Positions 36,896 to 44,474 are shown, numbered from the stretch's first letter. The stretch: 64,000 nucleotides of DNA from Hymenobacter jeongseonensis (GCF_015694725.1 NZ_JADQDQ010000006.1:62001-126000); one strand, 5' to 3'. The notes: generated by a model from the letters alone, not told the origin. Numbers and translations are program-made.

Positions 36896-37393
36896 ATGCG
36901 CTCAATCATTACGCTCGCCGCCGCTTCGCTTTTCACTTGCCTGTCGTTCTTCAACACTCCCGCCAAAGCGCAGACGTTTGCCAGCATCAAGCCGCTAAAG
37001 ACTGCTTATTCGGATACCGACAAGCCCGCGCCTGCTGCGGCCAAGGCGACTCAGAAAATGGTGCTGGTGGGCAAAATCACCAATACAGCCGGCGTATTGC
37101 CCGGCGCCGTGGTTATTATCACTGCTACCAAACAGATGGCCGTGACCAACGCCGACGGCGAATTCCAGTTTGTGATTCCCGCCAACTCCGGCCCGCTGCA
37201 AGCCCGCGTAACCTACGCCGGCTACGCCGATGAGCGCATGACCCTGAACGCCGCCGCGGCCCAATCCACGGTCAACTTGGCCAACGCTACGGTGATTGTA
37301 GTGGCCCGCAAGCAGCAGCTTAAAGTATACCTGAAACACGCCCGCAAGGAAATCAAGCACACCCTCAAGCAGGTACACCGCCACACCGCGTAA
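36896..37393 (+). CDS. Exported carboxypeptidase-regulatory-like domain protein
   Basis: A 165-residue protein with a signal peptide ('RSIITLAAASLFTCLSFFNTPAKAQ') and one beta-sandwich domain (about residues 55-130) like the carboxypeptidase regulatory / SusC N-terminal domain: 'LVGKITNTAGVLPGAVVIIT', 'TNADGEFQFVIPA', 'VTYAGYADERM'. The last 35 residues are strongly basic and helical ('RKQQLKVYLKHARKEIKHTL'), which is unusual for the family and could bind membrane, polysaccharide or nucleic acid. It stands alone, with a promoter element upstream and a strong terminator downstream. The function is unknown. Confidence 0.78.
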   Translation: MRSIITLAAASLFTCLSFFNTPAKAQTFASIKPLKTAYSDTDKPAPAAAKATQKMVLVGKITNTAGVLPGAVVIITATKQMAVTNADGEFQFVIPANSGPLQARVTYAGYADERMTLNAAAAQSTVNLANATVIVVARKQQLKVYLKHARKEIKHTLKQVHRHTA

Positions 37394-37435
37394 GCCACCA
37401 ACGGGCTTCCGCGCCTTTTTGAGCACTTGGTGCGT

Positions 37436-37480
37436 CCCATAAGAAAAGCCCTGGCCTTCGGTCAGGGCTTTTCTTATGGG
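37436..37480. terminator. Bidirectional terminator, perfect 18-bp stem
   Basis: The arms cccataagaaaagccctg and its exact complement flank a 9-base loop between two convergent genes. Confidence 0.88.
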
Positions 37481-37532
37481 CAGTATTGCGGGATGCGCGA
37501 GCGGCCAAAGCGCCCCGCTGCCGGCTGTTGGC

Positions 37533-38591
37533 CTACCAGTTGGTGCGCCGCAGCTGCTCCGGCTGCACCACCCGGATAAACTTGTTGGTGAGCTCAATGA
37601 GGCCGTCGTGCCGGAATTCGCTCAGCGTGCGGCTGAGCGACTCGGGCGCCGTGCCAATGAGGGCGGCCATGTCGTCGCGCGAGAGGTGGATGAGCGGGTC
37701 GGCGGGGTCGAGGTGGCGCTGCTGCTCGTGCAGGCGCAGCAGGGTGTCGGCCACGCGCTTGCGCAGCGAATTGTAGGCCATATCCAGCAGCAAATTTTCC
37801 TGCTCGCGCACGCGGCCGGCCAGCAGGCGCACAAATTGCTGGCTCACATCGGGGTTGCGGTGCAGCAGCTGGGTGAAGTCGTCGGCGGGCACGTAGAGCA
37901 GCACGCTGTCTTCTACGGCCACGGCCGAGTCGTGGTGCTCGGTGCCTTCCAGCAGAGCTTTGTAGCCGAAAAAGTCGCCGGCTTGGTGGAGGCCGGTAAT
38001 CAATTCCTTGCCGGTGGCGGTGGCTTTGCTGGTTTTCACCCGGCCGGCCTGCACAAAGTAGAGGCGCGTGGCCTCGTCGCCTTCGGCGTAAATAATCTGC
38101 TTGCGGGGCACAGCGTGGGGCTTGCGGTCGATGGAGAGACTGGCCAGATTGTCCATCTTCTGGGCATCGTGCAGAAACTCGTGGAGGCCGCCGGCCTGCA
38201 GGTCGTAGTCGGACTTAAGGTTTTGGAACCGGGCCAGGCGGCTGGCAATGGCACTGAGCAGTTCGCTGCTGTCGAAGGGTTTGGTAAGGTAATCGTCGGC
38301 CCCGAGCTCCATGCCGCGGCGCAGGTCGGTGCGCTCGGTTTTGGCGGTAAGAAAGATGAATGGCACCCCGGCCAGGTGCGGGTTCTGGTTGAAAATGTGC
38401 AGCACGCCGTAGCCGTCGAGCACGGGCATCATGATGTCGCACACCACCAAATCGGGTTTGGTTTCCAGCGCTTTTTCGACGCCCACTTTGCCGTTGTGGG
38501 CCGTAATAACCGCGTAGCCCGTCATTTCAAGAATTTCGGCCGTGTTTTCCCGGATGAAATCGTTGTCCTCAATCAGCAGAATGGTTTTCAT
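37533..38591 (-). CDS. Response regulator with CRP/FNR-type output (REC-cNMP-HTH)
   Basis: A 352-residue regulator. The receiver domain (1-120) has E8/D9, phosphoacceptor D52 ('VVCDIMMP'), T82 and K104 ('YLTKPF'). A CRP-like effector fold (about 145-265) contains 'QIIYAEGDEATRLYFVQAG' and 'AGDFFGYKALLEG'. The Crp-type HTH (about 275-345) contains 'LSRDDMAALIGTAPESLSRT'. In the recognition helix, E317, S320 and R321 give the E-x-x-S-R pattern that FNR uses to read TTGA half-sites; CRP has R-E-x-x-G-R. There are no FNR-type cysteines for an iron-sulfur cluster, and C51 is the only cysteine. Control is therefore probably by phosphorylation. The gene overlaps its PAS kinase by 23 bases. Paired TTGA-type boxes at 40328-40363 and 44475-44510 are its likely operators. 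Confidence 0.92.
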   Translation of the reverse strand: MKTILLIEDNDFIRENTAEILEMTGYAVITAHNGKVGVEKALETKPDLVVCDIMMPVLDGYGVLHIFNQNPHLAGVPFIFLTAKTERTDLRRGMELGADDYLTKPFDSSELLSAIASRLARFQNLKSDYDLQAGGLHEFLHDAQKMDNLASLSIDRKPHAVPRKQIIYAEGDEATRLYFVQAGRVKTSKATATGKELITGLHQAGDFFGYKALLEGTEHHDSAVAVEDSVLLYVPADDFTQLLHRNPDVSQQFVRLLAGRVREQENLLLDMAYNSLRKRVADTLLRLHEQQRHLDPADPLIHLSRDDMAALIGTAPESLSRTLSEFRHDGLIELTNKFIRVVQPEQLRRTNW

Positions 38592-40179
38592 AGGGAATGG
38601 TTAGGGTGACGGTGGTGCCCACGTCGAGGGTGCTTTGCAAGGCAATGGTGCCGTTCATCAGCTCCAAGTACTTGCCGATGATGTAGAGGCCCAGGCCGGT
38701 ACCGGGCACGTTGGTGACGTTGCGGGCCCGGAAAAACCGTTCGAACAAGTGTTCCTGGTCTTCCTGCGAGATGCCCACGCCCTGGTCCTCCACGGCTAGG
38801 TGGAGCTGGCCATCGAGGCAGGTGGCGCGCACGCGCACCACCGAGTTTTCGCCCGAATACTTGATGGCGTTGGACAGCAGGTTGACCAGGATTTTGCGCA
38901 GCAGCGACGCGTCGAGCCACACGGCAGCCGGGCACTGCACGTCTTGCGCAATGCCTTGGCCGGGTTTAAGCAGGCCTTGCACATCAGCCACAGTGTCGTC
39001 CAGCAGTTCGGGAATGCTGGTAAGTGCCGGGTGCGCCAGCACCTTGCCCTCCTCGATGCGGCCCACCGACAGAAATTCCTCCAGGATGTCGTTCAGGTGG
39101 TTCACCGACTGCTTGATGCGGTCGAGGTGGACCAAGCGCTTGGGCTGCTGCTCGGTGGCCGGGTATTTCTCGATGAGCGACGCCGAGGTGAGTACGGCCG
39201 TGAGCGGCGTGCGGAACTCGTGCGAGGCCATGCTCACGAAGCGCGACTTCAACTCGCCCAGTTCCTGCTCGGCGGCCAGGGCTTTGGCCAGTTCGTCTTT
39301 GCGCTGCTCCAGCTGCTCCAAGGTGCTGAGCAGAGCGTGGGTGCGGTCGGCCACTTTTTGCTCCAGCTCGGCGTTGAGGCGCTCCACGCGCTGGCGCTCC
39401 GAAATCAGGGCCTGTTGGGCGTTTTTCTTGTAGGTAATATCCAGAATGTAGGACACGACGAACAGCTCCTCGTCGATGTAGAAGTAGCTCAAACTCACTT
39501 CGACGGGGAACACGGAGCCGTCTTTGCGACGAGCTTCCAGGTCACCGTTGTGGGCGCCCATGGCCCGCACCGACGGCGCCTCATTGAAGCTGGCGCGCAA
39601 CGAATCGTGCCGGCGGCCGGCCGCATTGGGCACCAGCGCTTCGATAAACTGCTCCATAAGTTCGCCCTCGGCGTAGCCAAACTGCTGGTGGGCCATCTGG
39701 TTGGCCGAGAGGATGGCGCCGGCGCGGTTGCACACCACAATGCCGATGGTGGCGTTGGCAAACACGGCTTCGAAACGGCGCACGCTCTGGGCTAGCTCGC
39801 GCTCGGCCTGGTGCAGTCGGCTTTGCTCGGTGATGCGCACGAGGAAATAAGGCGCGTTGGCCGCCTCAAAATACGTGAGCTCGATGCGGGCTTGAATGGA
39901 GCCCTCAGGCCGGCTGATTTCGGTTTCGGCCTCCTGGCGGCCGGTGCGGCGGGCTTGCTCGCACAACGCCGCCCAGTCGGAGGGCGAGTAGGCTGGCGTG
40001 CGCAGCAGCCGCTTGGGCTCGGCCAGGAACTCCGCCGCCGAGCTATAGCCAAGCAGGGCAACGCCCGCCGGGTTGACCTGCGTGAACCAGCCCTGGGCCG
40101 CATCAAACACCCCCACGAACTCGGAAGCGTTGGTGATGAGAATATCAGTTAAAGCAAGCGCAAACGGGGTATCGGGCAT
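38569..40179 (-). CDS. PAS-PAS sensor histidine kinase, partner of the REC-CRP regulator
   Basis: A 536-residue kinase without membrane helices. The first PAS domain spans about residues 8-120 ('LITNASEFVGVFDAAQGWFT'). The second spans about 135-260 ('ATIGIVVCNRAGAILSANQM', closing 'VVSYILDITYKKNAQQAL'). A coiled coil leads to HisKA ('SMASHEFRTPLTAVL', histidine near residue 320). The HATPase domain has 'NLLSNAIKYSGE', 'DQGVGISQEDQEHLFERFFR' and 'GTGLGLYIIG'. The start at 40179 was chosen; the frame is open 54 codons further up but includes basic, non-conserved sequence across a regulatory region. The gene overlaps the downstream regulator gene by 23 bases, so the two form one transcriptional and functional unit. 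No haem-binding signature of FixL type was recognised in the PAS domains. Confidence 0.93.
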   Translation of the reverse strand: MPDTPFALALTDILITNASEFVGVFDAAQGWFTQVNPAGVALLGYSSAAEFLAEPKRLLRTPAYSPSDWAALCEQARRTGRQEAETEISRPEGSIQARIELTYFEAANAPYFLVRITEQSRLHQAERELAQSVRRFEAVFANATIGIVVCNRAGAILSANQMAHQQFGYAEGELMEQFIEALVPNAAGRRHDSLRASFNEAPSVRAMGAHNGDLEARRKDGSVFPVEVSLSYFYIDEELFVVSYILDITYKKNAQQALISERQRVERLNAELEQKVADRTHALLSTLEQLEQRKDELAKALAAEQELGELKSRFVSMASHEFRTPLTAVLTSASLIEKYPATEQQPKRLVHLDRIKQSVNHLNDILEEFLSVGRIEEGKVLAHPALTSIPELLDDTVADVQGLLKPGQGIAQDVQCPAAVWLDASLLRKILVNLLSNAIKYSGENSVVRVRATCLDGQLHLAVEDQGVGISQEDQEHLFERFFRARNVTNVPGTGLGLYIIGKYLELMNGTIALQSTLDVGTTVTLTIPYENHSAD

Positions 40180-40327
40180 AATCAAAACAAACAAAATTCC
40201 GGAATCCCGGTAGTCTACAACGGTTGCGCTTAGCCGGCGCGGCCACGGGTGCTGGGGGCCGCCGTTCCGCGATGTACTGATTGAGCGAAGCGGATTAAAG
40301 GTCGCCAGAAATCCCTTGGCACACCTC

Positions 40328-40394
40328 TTGACAAAGGTCAAGCGCCTACTTGAGAAGCCTCATAGATGAGCCCGGGCGCCGGCCGGTAATTTTA
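40328..40394 (+). promoter_or_regulatory. Tandem FNR-like boxes and -7 element of the thioredoxin-fold gene
   Basis: Distal box 40328-40341 is ttgac-aaag-gtcaa, a perfect inverted repeat (cttgac/gtcaag when extended). Proximal box 40350-40363 is ttgag-aagc-ctcat. The centres (40334.5 and 40356.5) are 22 bp apart. The -7-like element taatttta (40387-40394; 7 of 8 to TAnnTTTG) begins 30.5 bp after the proximal centre. The same geometry is found at 44475-44541. The boxes match the FNR form TTGA-N6-TCAA and lie between the two-component operon and the thioredoxin-fold gene, so they could serve one or both. Confidence 0.7.
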
Positions 40395-40419
40395 CGACAA
40401 GAATATAACTTCTTCGCTG

Positions 40420-40743
40420 ATGTCCCTTTCTTCACCCCTGCCCGTGCTGCCCTTCGACGCGGCCGTGCTGCTGGTGCTGCTGCCGTTGGTGCCCGCCGGC
40501 GAAGTACCGCCAGGCACGCAAAGCAACGCGTCGATTCGCGCCCTGCAAGGGCGCCTAGGGCCGGCTATTCGGGTACTGAAAATAGACGAAGCCAGCCACC
40601 CTGCCGTGGTGCAGAGCTTTGGCACGCCCCAGCTGCCGGCCTGTGTGCTGGTGCGCCACGGCGTGGAACTGTGGCGCCAGCACGGCCTGCCCGAAGATGA
40701 AGTGAGCCTGAGCAACCTGCTGCAGGCCGCTCAAACCCAGTAG
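40420..40743 (+). CDS. Thioredoxin-fold protein lacking the CxxC motif
   Basis: A 107-residue cytoplasmic protein with the thioredoxin pattern of secondary structure. The second half is clear: 'IRVLKIDEASHPAVVQSFG', then 'TPQLPACVLVRHGVELWRQH', where the cis-proline strand and the 'G-E-L/V-W-R' turn of thioredoxins are visible. The position where CGPC should lie ('PLVPAGEVPPG') has no cysteine, so redox activity is unlikely; the only cysteine follows the cis-proline. It starts about 20 bases after the predicted transcription start of the tandem-box promoter, and it is convergent with the truncated haemoglobin gene. A role as a binding or chaperone protein under low oxygen or nitrosative stress is inferred from context only. 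Confidence 0.75.
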   Translation: MSLSSPLPVLPFDAAVLLVLLPLVPAGEVPPGTQSNASIRALQGRLGPAIRVLKIDEASHPAVVQSFGTPQLPACVLVRHGVELWRQHGLPEDEVSLSNLLQAAQTQ

Positions 40744-40841
40744 GGCCAGGCACGCGGGCAATCGCAGCGCGGCGCCCACCCGCAACACCGCGGCGGCGCC
40801 ATTCCGCGGCCGCTCGCTCATGCGGCCGCAAGAGAAAGAAA

Positions 40842-41228
40842 TTACAGAATGGAGAGCCGGCTGGGATTCAGGCGCGCCTCGAATACCTGCGCAATGCTGC
40901 GGGCCCGCAGCTTGGCCGTTTCCGCTACCGGGCCGGCAAACAGCTGGTCCACCGTGAGAAAAAACAGCGCCAGCCAGCGCTCAAAATGCTCCCCGGCAAT
41001 GGGCAGCGGAATGTGCTTGAGAAAGGGCCGGCCCTGGTACCGGCTGGTGTGCAGCAGCAAACCGCTCCAAAAATCGTACATCTTGGGCAAGTGGGCCGGC
41101 CAATCGACGTGGGCAAACCCGTTGAAAACGGGCGCCAGTAGCGGGTCGGCATTCACCTTGTCGTAAAAGGCATCCACCAGCGTTTTCACGTCGGCTTCGG
41201 TCTGAATATCCGGGCGGGACTCGGGCAT
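40842..41228 (-). CDS. Group III truncated haemoglobin
   Basis: A 128-residue globin of the group III (trHb3) family. Recognisable segments are 'LVDAFYDKVNADPLLAPVF' (helix A/B region), 'LPKMYDFWSGLLL' (the tryptophan typical of the family), 'RPFLKHIPLPIAGEHFERWL' with the proximal histidine in 'GEHFERW', and 'LFFLTVDQLF'. These proteins bind haem and are associated with microaerobic growth or nitric oxide and reactive nitrogen handling. The gene is convergent with the thioredoxin-fold gene and lies in the same redox cluster as the REC-CRP regulator. No FNR-like box was found upstream of it. Confidence 0.92.
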   Translation of the reverse strand: MPESRPDIQTEADVKTLVDAFYDKVNADPLLAPVFNGFAHVDWPAHLPKMYDFWSGLLLHTSRYQGRPFLKHIPLPIAGEHFERWLALFFLTVDQLFAGPVAETAKLRARSIAQVFEARLNPSRLSIL

Positions 41229-41426
41229 GTTTTTAGCGAAAAGGAAAGGAGCTGAAGACCCCTAGAACCGCCGCTTCTGCGAATTGGTGCAGGCGGAGGG
41301 GGAACACTGGGAAGCCGCGAAAGTAACCCGTGCAGCCTCGTCGCCTGCTTCGGCTGTGCTTCGCAGGACGTGCCATTAAATTATCAGTCAACTTTCAATC
41401 AGTAGCGCGAACTCAGACAAAAATTA

Positions 41427-41446
41427 TTTAATTGCGTACAATTAAA
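41427..41446. promoter_or_regulatory. Perfect inverted-repeat operator of OhrR
   Basis: tttaattg-cgta-caattaaa: two perfect 8-bp arms around a 4-base spacer, 39 bases upstream of the ohrR start codon. OhrR proteins bind AATTGTA/TACAATT-type repeats, and the core aattgcgtacaatt fits this well. It probably overlaps the promoter of the ohrR-ohr operon and mediates autorepression relieved by organic peroxides. Confidence 0.75.
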
Positions 41447-41484
41447 ACTTGCGCTATCTAGTTTGGTTTAGCCTTCCGAAACCC

Positions 41485-41931
41485 ATGAACACGCCTCCCG
41501 CTTCCGTGAACCCCGTGCAGCAACTGGAAAACCAGCTGTGCTTCCCGCTCTACGCCGCGTCGCGCATGCTAACCAAAGCGTACCAGCCCTACCTGCAGGA
41601 ACTGGACCTGACGTATCCGCAATACTTGGTGCTGCTGCTGCTGTGGGAACACGACGAGCTGACGGTGAAAGCTTTGGGCGAACAATTGCTGCTGGACTCG
41701 GGCACGCTTACGCCCCTGCTTAAGCGCATGGAGCAGAAGTATTGGCTCAGCCGCCGCCGCGACCCGGCCGATGAACGCATGGTGCTCATCCGGCTGCTGC
41801 CGGCCGGGCGCGCCCTGCAGGCCCAGGCCTGCCACATTCCCGCCCAGCTGCTGGAAAAGCTCACCCTCACCCCTACCGAATTCGAAGCGTTGCGCCGCCA
41901 GCTGCAGCACATTCTAACCCAGTTGGCTTAA
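41485..41931 (+). CDS. ohrR: OhrR, MarR-family organic peroxide sensor
   Basis: A 148-residue MarR-family winged-helix repressor. The sensing cysteine C19 ('NQLCFPLYAASR') together with Y23 and Y33 reproduces the C15/Y19/Y29 spacing of Bacillus OhrR, where the tyrosines hold the reduced thiolate. A second cysteine, C116 ('AQACHIP'), suggests the two-cysteine mechanism of Xanthomonas OhrR. The wing and recognition helix are 'TVKALGEQLLLDSGTLTPLL' and 'RRRDPADERMVLIRLLPAG'. The start at 41485 fits the family; the longer frame adds 12 residues that overlap the presumed promoter. It is followed after 43 bases by ohr and preceded by a perfect palindromic operator, so it should repress this operon until oxidised. 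Confidence 0.93.
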   Translation: MNTPPASVNPVQQLENQLCFPLYAASRMLTKAYQPYLQELDLTYPQYLVLLLLWEHDELTVKALGEQLLLDSGTLTPLLKRMEQKYWLSRRRDPADERMVLIRLLPAGRALQAQACHIPAQLLEKLTLTPTEFEALRRQLQHILTQLA

Positions 41932-41974
41932 TTCAATCACCTATTTTTTCATTCCAACCCCTTTTTTTCCTCTG

Positions 41975-42409
41975 ATGAAAATCGAAAAAATCTTCACTGC
42001 TCAAGCCCTGGCCACCGGCGGCCGCGACGGCTCCATCACCACCACCAACGACGTGCTGAACCTCAGCCTCAGCACGCCCAAAGAAATGGGCGGCCCCGGC
42101 AAAGCCGGCGCCACCAACCCCGAGCAATTGTTTGCGGCCGGCTACGCGGCCTGCTTCGAAGGCGCCCTGGGGGTGGCCGCGCGCCAGGCTGGCGTGAAGC
42201 TGAACAACGTGACCGTGGAAGCCCTCATTGGCTTTGGCAAAGCCGAAGACGGCGGCTTCGGCATCTCGGCCGACTTGCACGTGAACCTGCCCGGTGTGGC
42301 CCAGGCGCAAGCCGACGAATTGGTGGCGGCGGCCCACGGCATTTGCCCCTATTCGCGCGCCACCAAAGGCAACATCGAAGTGAACCTCACGGCCACCACC
42401 AACGCGTAG
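41975..42409 (+). CDS. ohr: Organic hydroperoxide resistance protein (Ohr/OsmC family)
   Basis: A 144-residue thiol peroxidase that reduces organic hydroperoxides with lipoylated proteins as electron donor. The peroxidatic cysteine C60 ('AAGYAACFEGAL') and resolving cysteine C124 ('AHGICPYSRAT') are present, and R17 and E50 match the catalytic arginine and glutamate. The family opening 'IFTAQALATGGRDG' and 'NPEQLFAAGYAACF' are intact. It is the second gene of a four-gene operon (ohrR, ohr, medium-chain reductase, DJ-1-like) with gaps of 43, 49 and 58 bases. It acts as a cytoplasmic homodimer. Confidence 0.96.
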   Translation: MKIEKIFTAQALATGGRDGSITTTNDVLNLSLSTPKEMGGPGKAGATNPEQLFAAGYAACFEGALGVAARQAGVKLNNVTVEALIGFGKAEDGGFGISADLHVNLPGVAQAQADELVAAAHGICPYSRATKGNIEVNLTATTNA

Positions 42410-42458
42410 CGCCGCATCTGCCTGCCTCAGCCGCTAGCTATTCGCCTCTTTCTGAGCT

Positions 42459-43454
42459 ATGAAAACCCAAACCATCACCTTAGCCAGCCGCCCCAAGGGC
42501 GTGCCCACGGCCGAAAACTTCACGTTTGAAACCCGCAAACTGCCCCCGCTGGCGGCCGGCCAGGTGCTGCTGAAAACGCTGTACATATCGGTGGACCCCT
42601 ACATGCGCGGGCGCATGAACGAGGGCAAATCCTACGTGCCGCCGTTTGAGTTGGGCCAGCCCATCGCCGGCGGTGCAGTGGCCGAGGTGATTGAAAGCCA
42701 AAGCGAGGCCTTGCCGGTGGGCAGCCTGGTAGTGGGAAGTTTGCCGTGGCAGGAGTTCAGCGTGGCCGATGGCCAGGGGCTGAGCCGCGTGCCGGCGGGT
42801 CCTGCGCCGGTAAGCTATTACCTGGGCTTGCTGGGCATGCCGGGCCTCACGGCCTACTTCGGCCTGCTCGACATTTGCCAGCCCAAAGCGGGTGAAACCG
42901 TGGTGGTGTCCGGCGCGGCCGGGGCCGTGGGCATGGTGGTGGGCCAGCTGGCCAAAATCCAGGGCGCCCGCGTCATCGGCACGGCCGGTTCCGATGAGAA
43001 AGTAGCCTACCTGAAGTCGCTGGGTTTCGACGAGGCCATCAATTACAAAACGGCCGACCTGCCGGCCGCGCTGGCCGCCGCCGCCCCCAACGGCATCGAC
43101 TGCTACTTCGATAATGTGGGCGGCGCCATCACCGACGCCGTGTACAACCGCCTGAATAACCACGCCCGCATTGCCCTCTGTGGCCAGATTTCGAGCTACA
43201 ACGCCACCGAAGCCCCAGTAGGGCCGCGCCCCGAGGGCAAGCTGCTGACTACCAGCGCCCGCCTGCAGGGCTTCATCGTGAGCAACTACCACCAGCGCTT
43301 CCCCGAAGGCGTGCAGCAGCTCAGCGAGTGGTACGCCCAGGGCAAGCTCCGCTATGAGGAAACCATCACCGAAGGCTTCGAGCAGATTCCGGCCGCGTTC
43401 CTGGGATTATTTCAGGGCGAAAACACCGGCAAAGCCATTGTGAAGGTGGCCTAA
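42459..43454 (+). CDS. NADP-dependent medium-chain reductase (leukotriene B4 dehydrogenase / CurA-YfmJ type)
   Basis: A 331-residue zinc-free medium-chain dehydrogenase/reductase. Diagnostic segments are 'LYISVDPYMRGRMNEGKSY' near residue 42, 'GLLGMPGLTAYFGLLDICQP' near 125, the Rossmann loop 'VVSGAAGAVGMVVGQLAKIQ' near 147, 'CYFDNVGG' and 'RIALCGQISSYNA'. These enzymes reduce the double bond of alpha,beta-unsaturated aldehydes and ketones such as lipid peroxidation products, which fits co-transcription with ohr. The zinc ligands of alcohol dehydrogenases are absent, as expected. The exact substrate is not readable from sequence. Confidence 0.92.
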   Translation: MKTQTITLASRPKGVPTAENFTFETRKLPPLAAGQVLLKTLYISVDPYMRGRMNEGKSYVPPFELGQPIAGGAVAEVIESQSEALPVGSLVVGSLPWQEFSVADGQGLSRVPAGPAPVSYYLGLLGMPGLTAYFGLLDICQPKAGETVVVSGAAGAVGMVVGQLAKIQGARVIGTAGSDEKVAYLKSLGFDEAINYKTADLPAALAAAAPNGIDCYFDNVGGAITDAVYNRLNNHARIALCGQISSYNATEAPVGPRPEGKLLTTSARLQGFIVSNYHQRFPEGVQQLSEWYAQGKLRYEETITEGFEQIPAAFLGLFQGENTGKAIVKVA

Positions 43455-43512
43455 GGCCGCCCGCGGGCAGCCGGCTCCGGCCTTTCATTTTTTACTTTAA
43501 ACGACGATACCG

Positions 43513-44193
43513 ATGAAGATTCTAATGGTGCTCACTTCGCACGACGAGCTGGGCAATACGGGCCACAAAACCGGCTTTTGGCTGGAGGAATTTGCCGCGC
43601 CTTACTACGTTTTCAAAGACGCGGGCGCGGCCCTCACGTTGGCTTCGCCTAAAGGCGGCCAGCCACCCCTCGACCCCAAAAGCGACGACCCCAGCGCCCA
43701 AACGGAAGCCACGAAACGCTTCAAGCAAGACCCGGACGCCCAGCAAGCCCTCGCCACAACCGTGCAGCTGAGCACCGTAACTGCGGCGGACTACGATGCT
43801 GTGTTTTACCCCGGCGGCCACGGCCCACTCTGGGACTTGGCCGAGGACCAGCAGTCTATTGCGCTGATTGAAACGATGTATGCCGCCGGCAAGCCTGTGG
43901 CCGTGGTGTGCCACGCGCCCGGCGTGCTGCGCCACACCAAAGCCGCCGACGGCACCCCGCTGGTGCAGAATAAGCCCGTGACCGGTTTCGCCAACACCGA
44001 AGAGGAAGCCGTACAGCTGACCAACGTGGTGCCCTTTCTGGTGGAAGACATGCTGAAAAGCAACGGCGGCCAGTACTCCAAAGGCGCCGACTGGGCACCC
44101 TACGTGGTTACCGCCGGCCACCTCATCACCGGCCAAAACCCGGCTTCCTCCGAGCCCGCCGCCCAAGAACTGCTGAAGCAGCTGGCGAAGTAA
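43513..44193 (+). CDS. DJ-1/PfpI-family protein (Hsp31-like glyoxalase III or deglycase)
   Basis: A 226-residue class I glutamine amidotransferase-like protein. The catalytic cysteine is in 'VAVVCHAPGVLRHTKAADG' near residue 131, with the preceding 'DAVFYPGGHGPLWDLAED' and the glutamate of 'TGFWLEEFAAPYYVF'. This arrangement (Glu in the first helix, Cys-His pair) is that of Hsp31-like methylglyoxalases and protein chaperones rather than glutaminases. It is the last gene of the ohrR operon and is followed 20 bases later by a terminator (44214-44259). Together the operon removes peroxides, reactive alkenals and dicarbonyls. Confidence 0.92.
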   Translation: MKILMVLTSHDELGNTGHKTGFWLEEFAAPYYVFKDAGAALTLASPKGGQPPLDPKSDDPSAQTEATKRFKQDPDAQQALATTVQLSTVTAADYDAVFYPGGHGPLWDLAEDQQSIALIETMYAAGKPVAVVCHAPGVLRHTKAADGTPLVQNKPVTGFANTEEEAVQLTNVVPFLVEDMLKSNGGQYSKGADWAPYVVTAGHLITGQNPASSEPAAQELLKQLAK

Positions 44194-44213
44194 TTTCCTG
44201 GTTTCATTGGCTG

Positions 44214-44259
44214 GCGGCCCTGGTTACTCCCGAAGCAGGAGTGGCCGGGGCCGCTTTTT
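44214..44259 (+). terminator. Terminator of the ohrR operon
   Basis: The outer stem gcggccc/gggccgc and inner stem actcc/ggagt are followed by five T residues, 20 bases past the DJ-1-family stop. Confidence 0.75.
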
Positions 44260-44260
44260 A

Positions 44261-44439
44261 CTGGTGGTTTCTGCTGGTCGGTGCCCAAATCCCTCGTTCC
44301 AGCGTTGCCGGCAATCAAGCTAGCAACTGGCCATGCTTCGCCACGCGAATGGCCCTTGAGCGAGACCAACCAGCAGCACAATAACGACTAAAAACCAGAA
44401 GCATGAGGGCCGAAAACCGACCAGGTTTTCGGCCCTTTT
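44261..44439 (+). ncRNA. Candidate structured RNA or small palindromic element with its own terminator
   Basis: After the operon terminator comes a ~145-base segment without coding potential but with nested complementary arms: ctggt (44261-44265) with accag (44394-44398), and ctgctggtcggt (44271-44282) with accaaccagcag (44365-44376, one mismatch). Possible inner pairing is ggccat/atggcc. It is closed by a separate intrinsic terminator at 44407-44439. This could be a small RNA, a leader, or a MITE-like inverted-repeat element. No promoter was recognised. Confidence 0.3.
44407..44439 (+). terminator. Second intrinsic terminator downstream of the ohrR operon
   Basis: A perfect 12-bp stem (gggccgaaaacc/ggttttcggccc) with a 5-base loop is followed by four T residues. 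Confidence 0.82.
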
Positions 44440-44474
44440 GTGTGTCATCAGCATTGGCCAGAGGAATCTGCAAT

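Noticed and set aside
37533..38591. Calling the receiver-CRP regulator an FNR oxygen sensor
   Set aside because: There is no N-terminal cysteine cluster for an iron-sulfur centre; C51 is the only cysteine and belongs to the receiver. Only the DNA-recognition helix is FNR-like.
40842..41484. Search for an FNR-like box pair upstream of the truncated haemoglobin gene
   Set aside because: No TTGA-N6-TCA pair was found in 41229-41484. The only clear palindrome there is the OhrR-type operator, so membership of the haemoglobin in the regulon is not claimed.
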